Source: CAZNRY01 sp964575675 (GTDB lineage: Bacteria > Eisenbacteria > RBG-16-71-46 > CAIMUX01 > VGJL01). From it: a DNA stretch of 14,347 nt. This document shows positions 12,158 through 14,347 of this stretch, one piece after another. The translations under genes were made by a program, and so were the position numbers. The stretch is taken from NCBI GenBank assembly GCA_964575675.1, contig CAZNRY010000103.1:1-14347 (forward strand), read 5' to 3'. Below the pieces are notes generated by a model that ran no database searches, was not told the DNA's origin, and saw only the letters and a program-made list of their open reading frames with translations. How positions within the stretch are numbered: position 1 is the stretch's first letter; the number at the start of each line of letters is the position of its first letter.

Positions 12158-14347
12158 ATGAACGATCTCCGCCGCCTGATCGTTTTCCTTGTCGCGATCG
12201 CGGTACTTGCGAATGCAGGTCCCTCCACGGCTGGTCGTCCAAGAATCGGACTCGTCCTCGAAGGCGGGGGGGCGCTCGGCTGTGCCCACATCGGGGCCCT
12301 CGAGGTCCTCGAAGAGCAGCGGATCCCCATCGACTTCATAGCGGGTACCAGCATCGGAGCGATCGTCGGAGGTCTCTACGCCGCGGGGATGAGTCCTGCT
12401 GAGATCGAGGAGAACCTCGCGGCGATAAACTGGGAAGACATGTTCACCGACCGCCCCGAGCGCACGCAGGTGTCGTATCGAAGAAAAGAGGACGACGGCC
12501 GCTATCTGAAGGACCTTCAGCTCGGCATGAAGAGGGGGAGGTTGATCACCCCTACCGGGCTCATCATGGGGCAAAAGCTCGGCTTTCTTCTCGCATCGCT
12601 CACGATGCGCGCGTCCGAGGTCGCGAACTTCGACAGCCTGGGTGTGCCGTTCCGCGCGGTGGCGACCGACATCGTGACCGGCGAGACGGTCGTCCTCGAC
12701 CACGGCGATCTCGCGGATGCGATGCGGGCGAGCATGTCGGTGCCCGGCGTCTTCTCGCCGGTCGAAATCGATGGCCGGTTGCTCGTGGACGGAGGTCTGA
12801 CGGCCAATCTTCCGGTCGATGTCGTCCGGAAGATTGGGGCCGATGTCGTGATCGCCGTCGATATCGGCTCGCCCCTTGCGGGCCGTAGAGAGGTCAGATC
12901 GGCGATCGGAGTCTCGATGCAGGTGATCGGGCTCCTGACCCGCGGAAACACAGAAGCTCAGATCGCCCGTGCGGACATCGTCATTCGACCGGACCTGGCG
13001 GGATTGAGCGGTTTGAGATTCGATCGCGCGCCCGAGATCGTGCAAAGGGGCGCGGCCGCGACGCGGCTGGCCGCCGACTCCCTGGCGCCGTTCGTCCTGG
13101 ACGAAGCGGAGTACGGCGCTTACCTGAAGAGGATTCGCCGCGGGCCTCCGGGCGCAATTCCAATCGCTTTCGTGAGGATCGATGGCCGCTCGCGAGTCGA
13201 TCCCCGCCGGATCGCGGGAAGGCTCGACAGCAGACCGGGACGAGACCTCGACATGGGCGTCCTCCAGGACGACCTAGCCCGTGCGTACGACATCGGCGAG
13301 TTCGAGCGCGTCGAGTTCCGCCTTTCTCGCAGCGACGAACGGACAGGTTTGTCGTTCCGCACCAAGGACAAGTATTGGGGGCCCGATTACGTCCGCTTCG
13401 GACTCAACTTCATGGACGATCTCGAGGGCCGCGGACAGTACAACCTGCTCGCCGGCTACACCCGGACCTGCATCGGCGCCCGAGGGGGGGAGTGGCGGGT
13501 CGACCTCCAGACCGGACGGACGGGGAGGATATTCACGGAGTTCTACCAGCCGCTCGACTTCGGGGAGCGTCTATTCGCCGCCCCGTCCTTCGAGGGGAAG
13601 AACGCGATCAGGGACCTCTACGCAGGCGGCCGTCGCATCGCGGAGTACCGGACCATCTCGCTCTTGGGTGGGGCCGACCTGGGGATGAGGATCGGGACCA
13701 TCGGCGAGGCGCGCATCGGCGCGCGTTGGGGCCGCTCGCGGACAAGCATCGAATCGGGCGGGGAGGAGCTGCCGGCGTACGACGTTCACCGCGGCGAGTT
13801 CAGCGGGCGGGTCGTGATCGATCGGATCGACAATGTTGGCTTTCCGCGTTCGGGTGCGAGCATCAGGATCGATTTCCGCTTGCCGCGGAAGTCGATCGGC
13901 GCAACCGCGAGCTATGAGAAGCTCTCCAGCGAAGTCTCGGTCCACAGGAGCTTCGGAAACAGCACCTTCTCGCTGGGCGGGGGAGGCGGAACCAACCTTG
14001 GGACGCGATTGCCGCCGCACGACGAGTTCTCCCTTGGGGGGATCTTTTCCCTCTCCGGCTATCGGGATGGTGAGCTCTCGGGGCAGTACTACGGTCTTGC
14101 GAGGGCAGGATTCCAGAGACGAGCCGGCCGCCTGCCACCCATCGCAGGATCGTATTTCTATTTCCGGGCCTGGATCGAGGCCGGCAATGTCTGGCAGACC
14201 AGGTCCGATATCGGCGCGGCCCATCTTCGCGCCACCGGCACGTTGGCGCTCGGCGCCGACACGATACTCGGTCCCTTCATCTTCGCCCACGGACGCGCCG
14301 AGGGCGGCCGGGGGCGCTTCTACGTCTCCCTCGGTCGAGGGTTCTAG
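12158..14347 (+). CDS. Patatin-like phospholipase with POTRA and outer-membrane beta-barrel (PlpD/type Vd architecture)
   Basis: The 729-residue protein is complete, its TAG being the last codon of the window. Residues 1-26 are a Sec signal peptide (LRRLIVFLVAIAVLANA). The patatin domain (about 28-310) has the glycine-rich oxyanion segment EGGGALGCAHIG (35-46), nucleophile elbow GTSIG with S65, and DGG with catalytic D211. A POTRA-like domain follows (about 320-390: IAFVRIDGRSRVDPRRIAGR, then an FERVEFRL strand), and then a bacterial surface-antigen barrel (about 400-729) with alternating strands and a terminal phenylalanine (FYVSLGRGF). This is the layout of PlpD, a patatin-POTRA-barrel protein; many relatives stay surface-attached or periplasmic. 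Catalysis would be acyl-ester hydrolysis by a Ser-Asp dyad. The usual Arg/Lys of GGGx[RK]G is Leu40. No Shine-Dalgarno precedes ATG 12158 (CATCTCCCGG). Confidence 0.93.
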   Translation: MNDLRRLIVFLVAIAVLANAGPSTAGRPRIGLVLEGGGALGCAHIGALEVLEEQRIPIDFIAGTSIGAIVGGLYAAGMSPAEIEENLAAINWEDMFTDRPERTQVSYRRKEDDGRYLKDLQLGMKRGRLITPTGLIMGQKLGFLLASLTMRASEVANFDSLGVPFRAVATDIVTGETVVLDHGDLADAMRASMSVPGVFSPVEIDGRLLVDGGLTANLPVDVVRKIGADVVIAVDIGSPLAGRREVRSAIGVSMQVIGLLTRGNTEAQIARADIVIRPDLAGLSGLRFDRAPEIVQRGAAATRLAADSLAPFVLDEAEYGAYLKRIRRGPPGAIPIAFVRIDGRSRVDPRRIAGRLDSRPGRDLDMGVLQDDLARAYDIGEFERVEFRLSRSDERTGLSFRTKDKYWGPDYVRFGLNFMDDLEGRGQYNLLAGYTRTCIGARGGEWRVDLQTGRTGRIFTEFYQPLDFGERLFAAPSFEGKNAIRDLYAGGRRIAEYRTISLLGGADLGMRIGTIGEARIGARWGRSRTSIESGGEELPAYDVHRGEFSGRVVIDRIDNVGFPRSGASIRIDFRLPRKSIGATASYEKLSSEVSVHRSFGNSTFSLGGGGGTNLGTRLPPHDEFSLGGIFSLSGYRDGELSGQYYGLARAGFQRRAGRLPPIAGSYFYFRAWIEAGNVWQTRSDIGAAHLRATGTLALGADTILGPFIFAHGRAEGGRGRFYVSLGRGF

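Noticed and set aside
12071..13045. Minus-strand frame of 324 codons opposite the patatin domain
   Set aside because: Patatin motifs GGGALG, GTSIG and DGG on the plus strand are decisive; the antisense frame has no coherent domain.
1..14347. Search by eye for CRISPR arrays, tRNA or rRNA genes, transposases and toxin-antitoxin pairs
   Set aside because: No regularly spaced repeats, tRNA-like cloverleaf sequences, transposase motifs or small paired toxin-antitoxin frames could be supported.

Overview
The window is gene-dense and high in GC, with an outer-membrane patatin/beta-barrel protein, a Tat substrate and several Sec-exported proteins, so it comes from a Gram-negative-type bacterium. A bacterial Tricorn peptidase, a DRG-like GTPase and a YyaL/SPATA20-type protein together suggest a poorly cultured high-GC phylum (Eisenbacteria, Acidobacteria or Gemmatimonadota-like). 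That placement is inference; no rRNA or other phylogenetic marker is present. No tRNA, rRNA, CRISPR array or transposase was found.

Layout. (1) 1-2547: a divergent pair, with the truncated 5' end of an Obg/DRG-type GTPase on the minus strand and a complete YyaL/SPATA20-like thioredoxin-domain protein on the plus strand. (2) 2558-2681: a structured repeat element sits in the convergent gap between the YyaL-like gene and a minus-strand operon. (3) 5958 down to 2678, minus strand: a probable operon of an exported TPR protein, a Tat-exported DUF362 protein, the wreck of a DinB-family gene and an exported SnoaL/DUF4440-like protein. (4) 6263-10618, plus strand, divergent from the TPR gene: a full-length Tricorn peptidase followed after 3 nt by an exported thioredoxin-fold protein. 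(5) 10789-11922: a PAS-type sensor histidine kinase with a cysteine cluster. (6) 11960-12084: the second copy of the structured element, inverted. (7) 12158-14347: a patatin-POTRA-beta-barrel protein (PlpD/type Vd architecture) ending exactly at the window edge.

The most interesting signal is the non-coding pair at 2558-2681 and 11960-12084. The two ~125-nt copies are about 86% identical and lie in inverted orientation about 9.3 kb apart. Each folds over most of its length into one long imperfect hairpin with CTAG-bounded ends. Where the copies differ in the stems, pairing is nearly always kept, and in one orientation every tolerated non-Watson-Crick pair in the main stems is G.T/G.U rather than A.C. 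This looks like an undescribed dispersed structured repeat (REP/MITE-like or structured RNA). The second notable item is a DinB-family gene that kept its Shine-Dalgarno, first 18 or so codons and last 33 or so codons but lost the middle.

The genes do not form one obvious pathway. The Tricorn/thioredoxin-fold pair suggests peptide turnover plus an envelope redox function; the TPR/DUF362/SnoaL group is an exported set of unknown role.
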